A stretch of 64,000 nt of DNA from Acanthosoma haemorrhoidale (GCA_930367205.1 OV884015.1:35951288-36015287), one strand, 5' to 3'. Shown: positions 37,103-49,455, counted from the first letter of the stretch. Translations and numbers: made by a program. Notes: generated from the sequence alone by a model not told the origin.

Positions 37103-40100
37103 GACAATCTAAAAAAAAAAATCATTTCCGGAATCAGCAAGAAATGATTCGAGATCTGGAGTTTAAAGGCATTCGAATACCTTCAATATGCGTCATAAGT
37201 ACTGACAGCGCTTTCTGGGAATCTCAATTAATGCATTGTTGCATTCTTTCTGCTCACAACATTATAGCCATCTCTCACTACAAACGAAATTCAATAAATA
37301 ATTGTTCTAAATTAGTATTTTTACGGGTTCAAACCAACAGTAAAGAACGGAAACCCAAAATGTTTTTGCCCGTGTCTTTGTCTTAGTCTTTGTGGGTCCA
37401 TGGAGCTCACTTGTTCATGCTTGACAAATAAAATTTTACAAAAAGGTTTTAACTTGATATCAGGAAGGGATACAAAAATACTTTCCACAAAACTTGATTA
37501 TTTGTCAATAGTAAACCAAGCATTTATAATTCTAACATAAATGTTATAGAACCATAAAAATTCATTGACCATAAAATTTGTTATTAGTCAGGACGTGTTA
37601 GGAAAACCTTTAATTTGGATGGATATGTTTTTCATTTCTTCCTAATATCAATTGGACCCTTACATAAATCTACCCATTTACAAAAAAACTAATCTTATTG
37701 CATATTAAATACACATGTTTACAAAATAAAACTTAAATTGTTCTTTAAAATCATTAAAGAACAAGGATCTTAATTTAGATATAGAATATAAGTAATAATA
37801 TACATAATAAATAAAATTACTTTATTCTGGAACATTGTTTCCTAAGAATAACAATATATAACATGAATCACATTGATGTGAATACCTTCAATTACTTCAA
37901 TGAACCAACAGAATGATATTTAACAAACACTATAAATAGATGATGGTGAATTAAAGTTTAGCATAAAACATAAGGATAATATAGCAATTATGTTTGGAGA
38001 AAAGAGCGATGGATTGTTGGATATATATTTGAATATATTAAAATAGGAAATGCATAGAAATTATGAAAAATAAAAAAGAATAATAATAATTATAATGAAT
38101 TTTTAGAATGGAGGGAAGAGAAATTGATTAAGTCTAGATATAAAGATTGGGATAGTGACTAATTATTATGTAAATAGGGGTCCAAAGAATGGCGTGTGGT
38201 GGCACGGATAAGAACAAAACGGTCAAAGGAAGCATATTTGTGGGGTGGTCAGCATCTAGTATTGCGAGATCTGATAGCTCATTTGAATTTAATGAGGTCG
38301 TAAGTGTAAGGAAACATTTTTTTAGCCATCCCAACTGGGTTCAGAGCTGAGAAATCTGCCAGTCTCTGGAGATTCCGAGTATCTTCAGGCGTTTAACCGA
38401 GCCTCGAGATCCTCAGAGAGGCCACCAAATGCTGCAAAACTGACGTCAAAATAGGGGAAGACAAGAAAAGTAACACGGAGTCATCGAGCCATCGTCCAAT
38501 GCTGGACTTTTGGTAGCCGATATAAATTGCAAGAGTTGTGGAGGTAATGAGTATTTTTAGTCATGCCAATACAGAAGAGGGATGCAAGGCGGGGAAATAC
38601 ATGTTTTAACTATTCTTAAGTAAAGAAATAATTACCCTGGATGGATCATTATGAAAAAGAAACAGAAGTTTTTGCCTGTATAACTTGATAGAGTTTATTT
38701 GTCTATAATATACATTTTAATCATTTATTACTGCTTACTCTATATTTTAACGTAGAATTTACCTCCATGTCATGTAAAACAGTAAATTTGTGAAGAGGTG
38801 CCAGGCATCCCTCTCCAATCGGAGGTAGTACGGGGATGTGAACAAAGACGACACGCGGGCCCGGGAGAAAGAGATGTATCGGCGGGCTGACATCCCTGAT
38901 TGATCAAGCAGGCATCGCCGGCGATCAGCATTGATTTATTCAACACCGTTCGCAAACTACCTCTGTCGGCATACGTCATAGTCAACTTTTATCTAGGAGG
39001 CACCCTACCTCCGTATGTTCTTCTTCATCAACTACGATTGTGTTTCTGATTGCGAAACCAGTTTAACACCCTAAAAACTAACTAAGGTAATTATAATTTG
39101 AAAAATAGTCCTGCATAGAATTCTCATTGATTAAAACCTTAATCAACTTTAATCACTAAAACTGAAAAAAAATTCCTTGCCGTAAAAAATTATAGATTTC
39201 TATCGAAGAAAACCGCAAAAGGTTGCGTAGAGCTATTCAACTGTATAGCACCAAGACTTCATGGAGACCTCTGTTGTAAACACTTTTCTGCAAAGCTAAA
39301 GGATGACCGGCGAGGATAGGAACCGCAAAGAACCCACGGATGAAATAGTAGAAGATGTAAAATAATGTTCAAAGAATATTTAAAAATCATCAGTCATTGA
39401 TAAACAGATGCACCGGAAATGGAATAGCCACCATTCAAGGGCCTTAAAGGACTCTTAGGACCAGTCCATACATACGGTTTTTTAAATGTACGGTGTCGTT
39501 ACGGGGTCATAGCGATGATCGCCCATGACCATGAATAGTTACTAATATGCATTCGGATGTCAAAGATGGATGACTATCGAAGAAAACCTGTTGTATCTGC
39601 TTACCTAGCGTACAAAAAATATATCTTAAAAACAAAATAGACATTACTGGCTGATGAATGATTTATTAAAAATTAGAAAAAAAGACGAGCGGCACCTCAA
39701 CTTCACCGGAGGGAGCTATGCTTATACCACTTCTTTATATCATATTCTCTTCAAGCCGTAATCACTACACCGTGGGACCTTACGTTTACAAACCGTATGC
39801 CTAAATAAGTAGCAACATGAATAAATATCCTGCAATCGGCCAATCGGTGTTTTAACGAACGGCGCAGATTTGGCACCGTAAGTATGGCAAGGGGTACATT
39901 TATTTCAGATTGGAAGGCCACATACCCATTCGGTAACGTTGTGGTGATGTACATCTACCTTGGGGCCCTTTTTCAGTACGTACCCAATATCGTATACTTT
40001 GCTTTAAAACATAATTTCTGCCACTAGCCAAGCAAGTACAGCAAATTTTATTCGATAGACATCGATCGAATGCGTACTAGCCTCAGTTCACGGGCATGTG

Positions 40101-40370
40101 CTACGGCTTCGCTGTGGTGCCGTGTGTTTGTATGCTCCGGGCCTTATCCTCACGAGTGTTAGTTAGCTCCGACTAGAAAAATACTCAAATGGGCAAGGGC
40201 TAGCCGGGGATGGATCCCGGGATAAATCAGATCAATTTATTTCCAATATTTACATATTAAAAAAATCTGAAAAAAACAGACATCATTTTTGGTTATGAAC
40301 AGTCTTTAATGAGTACACTTAAATTTTAATTTAGGTAGAATTGTAAAAAAGAAAGGTATCCACTCTTAAA
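37103..40370. other. Mostly unannotated stretch with family F copy 2
   Basis: Outside 38128-38420 I find no match. 38,780-38,990 is GC-richer than its surroundings and unexplained. 37,880-38,050 and 41,100-41,340 share aatgaaccaacag and may be a diffuse extension of family F. Confidence 0.4.
38128..38420 (+). repeat. Family F repeat, copy 2
   Basis: Diverged partner of 13990-14345 with the same block order (tggcacggataagaac, gagcctcgagatcctcag). The ORF on its minus strand is not conserved in copy 1. Confidence 0.4.
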
Positions 40371-40870
40371 AGTTCTTTATTGAAAAAATTACAATTTGCC
40401 TTTTCCAGCATTAAAATATTGTGCTGAGAGATCATTCATACCTTATATACAATTCCATTCATACCTATATACAGTCCATTCATACCTATATACATACAGA
40501 TTCAGCCCAGGAGCCCCCCCGCCCCCGAAGCCAATCCCCCAGCAAGCTGGCGGAAAGGCCGGAAGCAGCGAAGCTCCCCCCGCCCCCTCTCCAGCCGTGG
40601 CGCCATCCGGCGAAGGCCACAGAGAGGGCAAGAGAGCCACACACGCTCAGGACATGAGTGGGGATGATGGCCAGTGCCAGGACCCCATGACATGGAATGT
40701 CTATTTATAATAGGTCGCGAGGCCACCGCCGTTTTAGGCGTCGAGGAGGATTGTAAGGATGAATGTTACTGGATATGGAGTCGACCAAAGGATTCGGATG
40801 TGCGGAAAGGTTTTGGTGAAATTTGGAAAATCTTGAGGGTATAAGGTCGAGGACAGTTGGACTCTTAAAA
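40371..40870 (-). repeat. Family A LTR-like repeat, diverged variant
   Basis: Reads ttctttattgaaaaaatt, then a small tandem repeat of attcatacctatatac (40,430-40,500), a GC-rich centre, cacacgctcaggacatg, ggccagtgccaggacccc, and aggtcgcgaggccaccgccg. Same block order as the 56 kb copy but the central part is replaced by a variant. An open frame across 40396-40710 is a by-product. Confidence 0.65.
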
Positions 40871-41517
40871 GTTAGTTTGGTGATCTGAAAACTGCGAGTC
40901 TACATCAAAATAAAGCGTTAGCTGTACATTTATCAATGTAAAATAGTATACTCAAAACATACTCAAACGATAAGTACCAAACCTAAGACAATTTTCCATA
41001 AGAATAATAATAATAATATGTCTGGCAAAAAAAAATATAAAATAAATTGCTATGTGGTAGTTGGCTTAAAAATAATATGGGGATTTTGTGCATATGATGA
41101 TTTAAATGAACCAACAGCATAACATTAAATCAATAAAGGAAAAAAATCAATAGAAGTGAATGACATCCCCTAACAATTGCTGATAGGGAGAAATGGGAAT
41201 CACTACCGGGGAACGTTGGCGTGAGAGATTGCAACGATATATTAAAATAGGGAATAAATAAAATTTCAAGTGATATTAATAATGGGGAACTATGAATCGT
41301 TAGTTTGAAGGGAGATAAGCAGCTTGTAAAGTATGGATTTAAAGGTTTGGACTACTTTTCAGACTACTTGAATAAAGATACAATATTTTAATGGAATACA
41401 TCATCAATAAAGGTGTGCTGGATCACATCTGATTTGATGAGATAGGGTTTTGAGGCATATCAAAACGGACTAATATCAAGCACATACAATTTTTCCAATA
41501 TAAAATCATTTAAAGTC

Positions 41518-41760
41518 GTTAACACCATATTACATCGGTAATATTACTCTTCATAATGATCTCAATATGTCTGACAGATCCCACATCTCTAAAGCTCACG
41601 AAACTCCACGAAAACTTATCCAATCTCATCTAGGACTATGGGTGTCTAGCTTCACCCATTCCTTCCCAACAATCTTCAGCATTTTCTTTGCAGTTACCCC
41701 GTGTCTGTAAGTACATGAAAGTGAAAGTCGTGACAATATCGTAACCATCAGCCATAAGTA
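41518..41760 (+). repeat. Family A LTR-like repeat, old 5' part
   Basis: Weaker match to the start of the 20.8 kb copy (gttaacaccatatta, cttcataatgatctcaat, cccacatctctaaagctcac). Probably an old copy. Confidence 0.4.
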
Positions 41761-41984
41761 AATTAACGTCAGACAACTCGAAGTTTATATACTTTAAACT
41801 TAAAACATTTTTCACGTTTGTTCAACACATACTCGTAATCAGCGTGAACAGAAGTGTTGTAGAAAAGATATAAAACAACTTTTTATGATTAGATCATTTA
41901 AGTAAAGTTGTAGCGACCGCTAACTACATAAGATAAATCACCCTATACTCTATTGTATATATATATATTATAAACAAATGTAAA

Positions 41985-42718
41985 TAACATTACCCCAATA
42001 TAAATCATTGTAAATATGTTAAACAATAAAAAAAGCTTGGGAGCCAATTAGTTATATGAGCTGGGACACCAGCTGTCAGGCAGTTATAAGACCCAACCCC
42101 CGGGAGACCTCCCCGGGTCTATCAGGGAACAAAGGAAACCGCACATCATTGGGTACTACAAAAGCGATCCTTATTGGCTACTGGCAAGGCCAGCTGGGTA
42201 TTTAAGGCCGGAGGTTTGGGTCCTGTATATCATTCTCTTGACAACTACTGGCTCGTGGCTGCTCTGCTTGAAACTCTGAAACTGCTGCTTCTTTATGAAA
42301 AACCTCTGCATCTCTTTCTCTCCTCGCCTCGCTACGTTTCAGTCCGGCGTTGTCAGACCCCACATTTTCCTAGTGGGAATCTCTCGTCTTGCTAAATCTA
42401 GCACCTACTTGAGAGAGACCTCTCCCTAGTGGACAACGGTTGTCGTGGCCCTGCAAACTTACCAAGCAGTGTTTCCCGAAGCGATTCAGTCTGCCTCTCT
42501 CCGGTTCACACTCACCTTTGGGATCAGATACCGAGTGTGAATTCGTGGTCATTCCAAGACCACACAAACTACCTACCTACCTACCCTATACCTCTTCTCC
42601 TGAACATAGTGCATTGTCAGGGCACATACCTATCAAAAAGTGGAGACCGACAGAAAAGCCGCCATGAAACGATTGTCCAGGCTAGGGTAACTAGGCACCA
42701 CCCTCGTGATGGCCCGAC
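41985..42718 (+). repeat. Family B repeat, second full-length copy
   Basis: Same start (aataacattacccc) and end (gatggcccgaca) as the 36 kb copy, with small indels. The LINE tail of 42.7 kb follows directly. Confidence 0.75.
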
Positions 42719-42721
42719 AAA

Positions 42722-43046
42722 AGTGTATGAGGAAACTCCTCACATCAAGTTTTTTGACTCGTTGCAGCACCTAACGAATCCAGTGTTTAACATTATACCC
42801 CTCCAACATCGATGGCAACAGACTGTCGGGGAAAAATTAGGTTAAGAATTAGTATGTAAGTTAGTTTTAAGTTTGATCAAAAAGGAGAGCCCCATCACCT
42901 TTATTAGTCAGTTTAGTCCAGTCACGTATAATGTGTATCATTATATAATTTTTATAAAATAACAAAACCTGTATATAATGTAACGATGCTACAGGAAATA
43001 CAAAAATAATTTGTAAATAGATTCACTTGAGGATCTATAATTATAT
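42722..43046 (+). mobile_element. LINE 3' end, same family as 58.1-58.7 kb
   Basis: Plus-strand copy beginning inside ORF2 (PHIKFFDSLQHLTNPVF, stop at 42843-42845) and continuing through the same 3' untranslated sequence, including agagccccatcaccttt and the gaggatctataattatata end. It has no poly(A) and starts immediately after a family B repeat, so either it was truncated there or the family B copy is the older neighbour. Confidence 0.72.
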
Positions 43047-44142
43047 ATAATTATCTGAAAATTTAAAGGGGCTATGAAAGAAAGAAAAAAGATCATTTAA
43101 AACACCAATATCATTGTATAGACATGTGGACAGACAGACTCGTAGACGCAAGAACTCAATGTCAATGTTAAATTAATACCTTCCGTTAAACAAATAATTG
43201 ATACAGCTTCCTTCAACAATATCCCTTGTGTAGCCTCTATTGATTCTCACATACTCCATAGTTTCCCTGTTCGACATCGAGAAGTCAGATTTTTCGTCCC
43301 CCTCATTGAGTAAACAAAGAAAACTGTCAATCTAGAAAAAATCAAGAATCATTAATTTATTAATTACTTCATAATTAAAAAAGAAACAAGATCTTATAAT
43401 GCTTATGAAGGCTGCACCGAGAATAGCAGACAATAACTAAATCGTTTGCAGTATTTGTTAAGCACCTGTTGAGACATTAAATTATCAATCTAGTAAATGG
43501 GAAATTGATGTGATAACAGCAATTTAACGTTACTAAACAAGCGTTTTATATATTTTAGGGGTTTAAACCGAGAAGTGGTTTTGATGGGAGTTGGAGTGTC
43601 CTATTTGAAATCACTTCAAATTTAATCTACAAGTGACATTAAACAAAGTTAATTGAAACCAGTTAACTACAAAACAGTAAACAAAACTGGTGCTCAGATC
43701 ATTAATAAGTCCGATAGATGCAATTCAGATACAATTTTAAAGGATAATTTAATATGCAAAAAATAACCGATTTTTCTTAAGTCATGACTAAATGTTTAAA
43801 GCACTTGCTGATTTTTTATATAATTGTGGCTACATCAGCATATTAACCATTATCCAGGTATTTTTTCACTCAAGACTACCGTGTTTGGTCAAGCTCAGAT
43901 ATCTCATCCCTCGCGCTTTTAAATTTATCCTATTGATTAAATAAAAAGTGGGTCATAAAATCGCTTCGTAACTGACTATTTTGGTTAGAGACATTTAAAA
44001 ATAAAATCGCCTATTATTTTTCTATCATGTCGGATTCAACTGAAACGTTCTTAAATAAAATCTCTTGGCTCGGGGTCAACTTTCGGTAGAACGATGTCGG
44101 TAGCAACAGATATGAAACTCATAAGTCCTTGATACACTCACA
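43047..44142. other. Unannotated AT-rich stretch
   Basis: Nothing recognised. Confidence 0.5.
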
Positions 44143-44391
<249 letters not shown>

Positions 44392-45679
44392 AACTAAAAT
44401 ATTATATTAAAAAAATATAAAATTTAACAAAACAAATGTAGCTGACAAAATTAATATTCGAACAAATTAAACTTATGAAGTACATCTTCAGATAATTCAC
44501 TAAAATATGAATAGCATCGAAACTAAATAAACTTCACTGGCATCCGGTTAGAAAAGAGTGGCAACAAGAAGATAGCCTTGCCTTCTAGACCTTAGACACA
44601 CAACATAAAAGCGTCATGAAACAGCTATATAGTTAACTTTGAGTGCAATTAGTTTAATACGAAAGTGAAGTAATTCTCACCTCAATCGATGACCTACAGC
44701 CCACCGTCCCTCCAAAAACAACATTACTGTCCATTAAGTTCGTTGGCATATTATAATTATTAAGTTTCGTAACTTAACGGCTAGGTAATTAAAAAGTTGA
44801 TTACTAAGTCGATCCAGCGGCGAACGACAGCGCTGTTGCACTGACAGGCTAATTAGATGTACTAAGGGCTGCTGTAGTGCAGGGGCTGTTACCTGGCCTA
44901 ATAGACTGTGTCGGCTCAAATAAACTTATAATTTTGATCTATCATTCAACCTCAACCTCTACTATTTTCTTTTTGATCTTATGAACTGATGAATTTCTTC
45001 GAATTTAATCTTTTAATGTTTCTTTTTTTTATGTGTTGATTTTTACTTAATATTTTAGCGTTTTTGTAACAATTTGACGCTATTTTATTCTTTCTTACAT
45101 GCTAGGCGCTTACTTTTATCTGAGCTGGGTGAAGGATTTAAATAAAATACCACTGCATTCATCTAACACTTAATAATAGAAATACATACACAAGTACAGC
45201 AGTGTACGTATACTCTGGCGTATCATACTTTAATATTCATATGGCACTTCCCTTTTGGAGTAACTATTTCTCTTATTTGCATTTATCCAGCCATGAAGAT
45301 GCCAATGTAAGTTTCCAACGTTATTGTTCTTCGCAAGATTCCTCATAGTCCACACCTTAAAAATGATATAAGTATTTCTTTGATTTTCTTCTTTATTTTT
45401 GTGTAGCTAAAAATAGATTTGAAACTTATTAGTTCCTACCAGCTCAAAGTTGGCATGATTGGACCAAATCCAACTTTAATATCGATTGGATCATTTTTAT
45501 GACGACTATCGTAAAACATGCCAACAGACATCAAAGAAAAGATTATTGCTTCACGACCGTTTCAAAGTAAAGCTGTCTCTTTTAGGACTCGTCCATTATT
45601 TTGTCAGATGTATCTGATTTCTCGAGTTCTTTGTGGGTAGCTTATATGTTCACTTTAAATGTCACTGACAAATTTATTT
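44392..45679. other. Unannotated AT-rich stretch
   Basis: Nothing recognised between the GA microsatellite and the CT/AT microsatellite. Confidence 0.5.

Positions 45680-45771
<92 letters not shown>
45680..45771. repeat. (CT)n(AT)n microsatellite, insertion site of element 1
   Basis: About 24 bases of CT repeat pass into about 65 bases of AT repeat that end exactly at the 5' LTR. The right flank of element 1 continues tatatacgtatata. Confidence 0.9.
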
Positions 45772-45773
<2 letters not shown>

Positions 45774-45956
45774 TTAAGCTCCGGGCAGCATCAGTACTCA
45801 ACCTTAATCCCCGAACGTCGGGATGTAAACATCCCGAATGTAAATATACGGGTTATAGACTCGAAATAAACAGTCTAGTTCTAACTTTCAAGCGTGTTGT
45901 TTCTCTGTACCTTTTTTCCCTTTGTTTTTGAATTCTAAAGCCGGTAAGCATTAACT
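45772..45956 (+). repeat. 5' LTR of element 1 (185 bp)
   Basis: Direct repeat of 51076-51261. Termini AGTTAA and TTAACT form a 6-bp inverted pair. An AATAAA polyadenylation signal lies about 45866 in the phrase gactcgaaataaacag. Compared with the 3' LTR I see one missing base (atacgggtta here, atacagggtta there) and one substitution (gttgtttctc here, gttgttactc there). Confidence 0.95.
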
Positions 45957-45973
45957 GGTGCCGAAACCCGTGA
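45956..45973 (+). other. Primer-binding site of element 1
   Basis: Directly after the 5' LTR the sequence reads TGGTGCCGAAACCCG, where the T is the last LTR base. TGG at this position is complementary to a tRNA CCA end, as expected of a minus-strand primer site. I cannot name the tRNA without a comparison set. Confidence 0.7.
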
Positions 45974-46064
45974 ACTCGTGGTGTGGAAAGAAAAGTAAGC
46001 GACGTCTGTTCGATTTTTTTTTTCTTCTCCTTTTCGGCGTGTTAAATAAAAAATTGAAGAAAGA

Positions 46065-47270
46065 ATGACGGAAGGAGGCGTGCTACGACCACCTGTTCTG
46101 AACGTAGCGGATGGCGCAGAACATGTAGCAACGAGAAGGGTGGGCGTTTTGCCAGAAGCTCATGCTACCGCTCTTGCGTTGATGAGAGTGAAAGCGATGA
46201 ACACTCAAGATCTGAGAAATGCAATTTCAGAGCTGGAATGGTTCACTGGCGAATTAGGAGAACTCAACCACTTTCTGAAGGGAGGAGATCGCCTCACTGC
46301 CTTAATCCTAACAAAATCGGAGGAAAATCTTCTGGACCCCAGGGATGCAGAGTCACTAAGAGCGACCCTGATATGTCGGGTCAAGAGAAGGATTCTCAAC
46401 CAGATCCAAGCGGATGAGGAGACGTCGTGGGAAACGGTGAAGATGCGGCTAAAGAAAGCATATGGAGGAGGGCGATGGTCGCCCGAAAAAGATATTTTCC
46501 AGATGTTCCGGGAAACAAAATCATCAAGGTAGAGTAGCGGCCAATATGCCGCAGTTCTTCAACCCCGTTATAATCAAATAACGGAGAAAATGAGAGAGAC
46601 AATGAGCATCGAAGAGGTAGAGGGCAGAATGGGATTTCTGTCTACTATACTGAAGGTAAAGTTGGCGAAGGAAACAGGGAGAAAAGAGGTATTCCCTAAT
46701 GAGCGCTCATTCCTCGAATGTGCCCAAGTCATGATTGACACCAGCGCCAGGGAGGAGGAATCGAGGATACAGGAGGATGAGGGAGAATGGAGCCGGATAG
46801 TGTACAGGAGAACCAGGGTCCCTAAATCAAATTGGAAAAAAGTCGAAACACCAACGACCGGTAGGGATAGGGGAGCGGCAGGCGAAAGGAGGTTCAGGGC
46901 GGCGAGACCCAGGTACGGACACCGCAGAGAAGAGAGAAAATGCCATGGGTGCGGGAAGACGAGTCATTTAGTGGCACAGTGCCCCCGCACAAAATGTTTC
47001 GAGTGCAGTGAGGAGGGGTATATCGCGAGGCATTGCCCTTACGTGTATCGGAGGAGAGATGTTCATAGGGCAGAACCCATGGAAGTAAATACGCAAACGA
47101 TGCGGGAAAGAAGAAATATATCACCCAGGGGTAATGGATCTTCAGCCAAGGAATCTTCAGGAGCGTCAGGAACGTCGAAAATGGAAGAAGAGCCGGCTCG
47201 CGACAGGAGCCGAGAGCATGAGCGAAAGAAGACTACTTCAAGAAGATGGGAGCGGCGTGTGGCAGCCTGA
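46065..47270 (+). pseudogene. gag: Element 1 gag, with an in-frame amber codon
   Basis: Gag forms the capsid particle and binds element RNA. The ATG at 46065 follows a 108-base leader after the LTR. The frame runs 155 codons to a TAG at 46530-46532, then reopens in the same frame and continues to TGA at 47268-47270, so one nonsense codon splits it. The second part ends in a basic tract with two CCHC zinc knuckles: CHGCGKTSHLVAQC at 46941-46982 is canonical, while the second, at 46995-47036, has Tyr (TAT at 47019) where the zinc-binding His belongs. The protease frame continues in the same register after the TGA, so the usual gag-pol frameshift arrangement is not visible. Identity is firm from the knuckles and from the LTR and pol context. 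Confidence 0.85.
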
Positions 47271-47749
47271 GGAGGGTGGCAGCAGAGTGCCGACCACACC
47301 CTAAAGTGTAATACAGTGAGAGGGATACTGTGCGAGTTGCCAATAATAAGAGTCGAGGGGGGAGAGAGGTGCTTGGTGGATACAGGAAGCACCAATACCA
47401 TAATGTCACGCGGTGCGTTGGAGCGGCTGTATGGCAGAGAGAGGGCACTCCAGGTCAAGGTATGTAAGTGCAAGTTAATTACCCTGGGTGGGCCCTGTAA
47501 AGTGGCGGGAGACGGTCGTGAATTTAGAGAATTGGGTGAAAAAAAAGGGCGATATTAACGTACATATTGTGGAGTACATGCCGCGCGAGTATGAAATAAT
47601 AGTGGGGTGTGACTTATTGGGTCGGGTAGGCGCGCTTGTAGAGAACAAGGGAAAGGAGTGGCGGATCAAGTTGGGGGGGGGGGGTTACTTATCAATGTCA
47701 GGGGACCGTAAGAGGTGGGAGTGCGCGGATAGGGGCAGTCAAGAAAGTT
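47271..47749 (+). pseudogene. pol: Element 1 pol: aspartic protease domain, frameshifted
   Basis: Retroviral-type aspartic protease that would cleave the Gag-Pol polyprotein. The active-site motif DTGS lies at 47379-47390 within CLVDTGSTNTIMS. The reading frame changes about 47500-47510, after which the C-terminal half (REYEIIVGCDLLGR) is read in the next frame. A 12-G run at 47673-47684 precedes another change into the reverse-transcriptase frame. Both are single-base-type length changes, and the G run is also a likely place for a sequencing error. The active-site loop itself is intact. Confidence 0.85.
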
Positions 47750-48597
47750 GTGGACTGGAGGGAAAGCTTACGTAGGGAGTTCGGAGATATTTTTTACGTG
47801 GAGGGTGATATGCTTGGGGCAACGGGGAAGACAGTACATGAAATCCCATTAAAATCTGACCGAATAGCGTACGTGAAGGAGAGACGATATCCGCAGGCAC
47901 TCCGCCAACATATCCGGACAGAAATCGACGACTTAAGACGACAGGGTATAATCGTTGACAGCACATCCCCTTATAATAGTCCTCTGTGGGCAGTACGAAA
48001 GAAGAGTAAACCGGGAGAGGAGGGGGAGAGATATAGAGTCGTCGTCGATTTTAGAAAATTAAATGAAAACACAACGGATGAGAAGTATCCGATTCCCCGT
48101 TTTGAGGACATTCTCGGCAGACTGAATGGAGCCACAATCTTTAGCACCTTGGATTTGAAAGCAGGGTACCATCAAATCAAAATGAGCGCTACCGATCAAC
48201 ACAAAACAGCGTTTACTTTCGAGAGGGGGCACTATGAGTTCACTCGGATGCCATTTGGTTTGAAGAACGCTCCGATTACTTTCCAGAGATTGATGGACGA
48301 AATCCTGAGGGTGATTGACCTGTATGCCAGATTTATATGGACGATCTGTTGATCTTCAGCCGAACAGAATCCGAACACATCGAAGATCTCCGGAGGGTAT
48401 TTCGACGATTGCGTGAATTCGGGTTAAAATTGTCGATGGAAAAATCATCGCTGGGAGAGGATCGGATCAACTTCTTAGGGCATACCATCTCGAGGGAGGG
48501 AGTCCAGCCGGATTCTGCAAAAGTCGACGCAATTCGAAAGATAGCGGTGCCGAAATACGTCAAGGGCATTCGGCGACTTTTAGGTACGCTAAATTAA
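47750..48597 (+). pseudogene. pol: Element 1 pol: reverse transcriptase domain, broken at the catalytic motif
   Basis: Copies element RNA into DNA. The first part (47750-48352) carries the N-terminal palm, the first catalytic Asp in LDLKAGYHQI (about residue 135) and the MPFGLKNAP motif. The frame then breaks a few bases before the second catalytic motif: YMDD is encoded at 48334-48345 in another frame, and the segment from 48337 runs through the thumb to the GTLN motif. There the Tyr codon expected in the conserved LNYYRRF-type motif is a TAA stop (48595-48597). So the polymerase is lost by one frameshift and one nonsense codon, while the catalytic residues themselves are preserved. Confidence 0.9.
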
Positions 48598-49455
48598 TAT
48601 CGGCGTTTTGTGCCAAACATGGCAGACTATCTCGTACCCATCAGTAACCTGCTGCGGAAGGGGGCGCGGATAGCGATTACACCTATTGTGGAGCAAAACC
48701 TTCGAAAATGCATGGCTCGACTGCAAGAGGAACCAATCCTGGCGTTTCCCGATTTTGAGAAGCTATTTACTATCACCACCAACGCAAGTGAGTATGCATT
48801 GGGAGCGCTGCTGTCGCAGGAGGGAGATGGTGGGGAGTGACCAGTGGCGTACGCAAGTCGAAGCGTGACCGACACGGAGGCGCGGTACAGTGGCCTCGAG
48901 CGCGAACTTCTTGGCATCATATGGGCTATTGATCATTTTAGTCCATACGTCTTCGGGCGGAGATTCAGAGTACATACGGACCACAGACCTCTTCAATGGG
49001 TGGGGAAGCTTAAGGAATCATCCGCCAGGGTGACACGCTGGAAGGAGTTTTTGTCCCAATACAACCTGGAAATTGTATACAAACCAGGGAAGGACAATGT
49101 AGTCGCGGACTGGCTATCTAGAGCGATTACCGTAAATGCAGTCGAGGAAGGGGAAACGTCCGGGGATCACAGACAATTTATCCAGGAATGGGCGCCCGGA
49201 GAAGATGGAAGTCGCGGTACGCGGGACGATAGCGATGGGAGCGAACACCAAGAGGCGGAAGAATCTGCCGGAGAACGTCCGTTGGAAATTGAGACGATCG
49301 AGGGTATCATTAACGATAAACGGCGACAAATTATTTGGAAGACGCAAACGTCTGGCCTGATGCGAGCTACTCATGAAAACTATGGCAAGAATAGTATTAC
49401 GACAATCTGGTCCCAACCACTGGTGTCAAGGGTGACCAAATTTGCCAGGCATTGA
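48598..49455 (+). pseudogene. pol: Element 1 pol: RNase H domain, nonsense codon and altered active site
   Basis: RNase H removes the RNA strand after reverse transcription. It continues in the same frame as the thumb segment. The first catalytic motif, normally TDAS in this family, reads TNAS (AAC at 48781-48783), an Asp-to-Asn change expected to kill activity. A TGA at 48838-48840 interrupts the frame just before PVAYASRS. Later motifs (YSGLERELLGIIWA and HTDHRPLQW) are well kept. The frame ends at 49455 after a diverging tail, and the integrase continues in another frame, so a further length change lies about 49360-49450. Confidence 0.88.

Noticed and set aside
40396..40726. Pro-rich and Gly-rich frames on both strands
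   Set aside because: They come from the GC-rich centre of a family A LTR-like copy and are not conserved in the other copies.
36306..42718. The two family B copies as LTRs of one large element
   Set aside because: The DNA between them contains no gag or pol and holds family A and F copies, and both copies lack clear primer-site and purine-tract neighbours.
42429..42845. 138-codon plus-strand frame
   Set aside because: It runs across the junction of a family B repeat and a LINE tail, so it is a chance fusion. Only the last 40 codons are genuine LINE ORF2.
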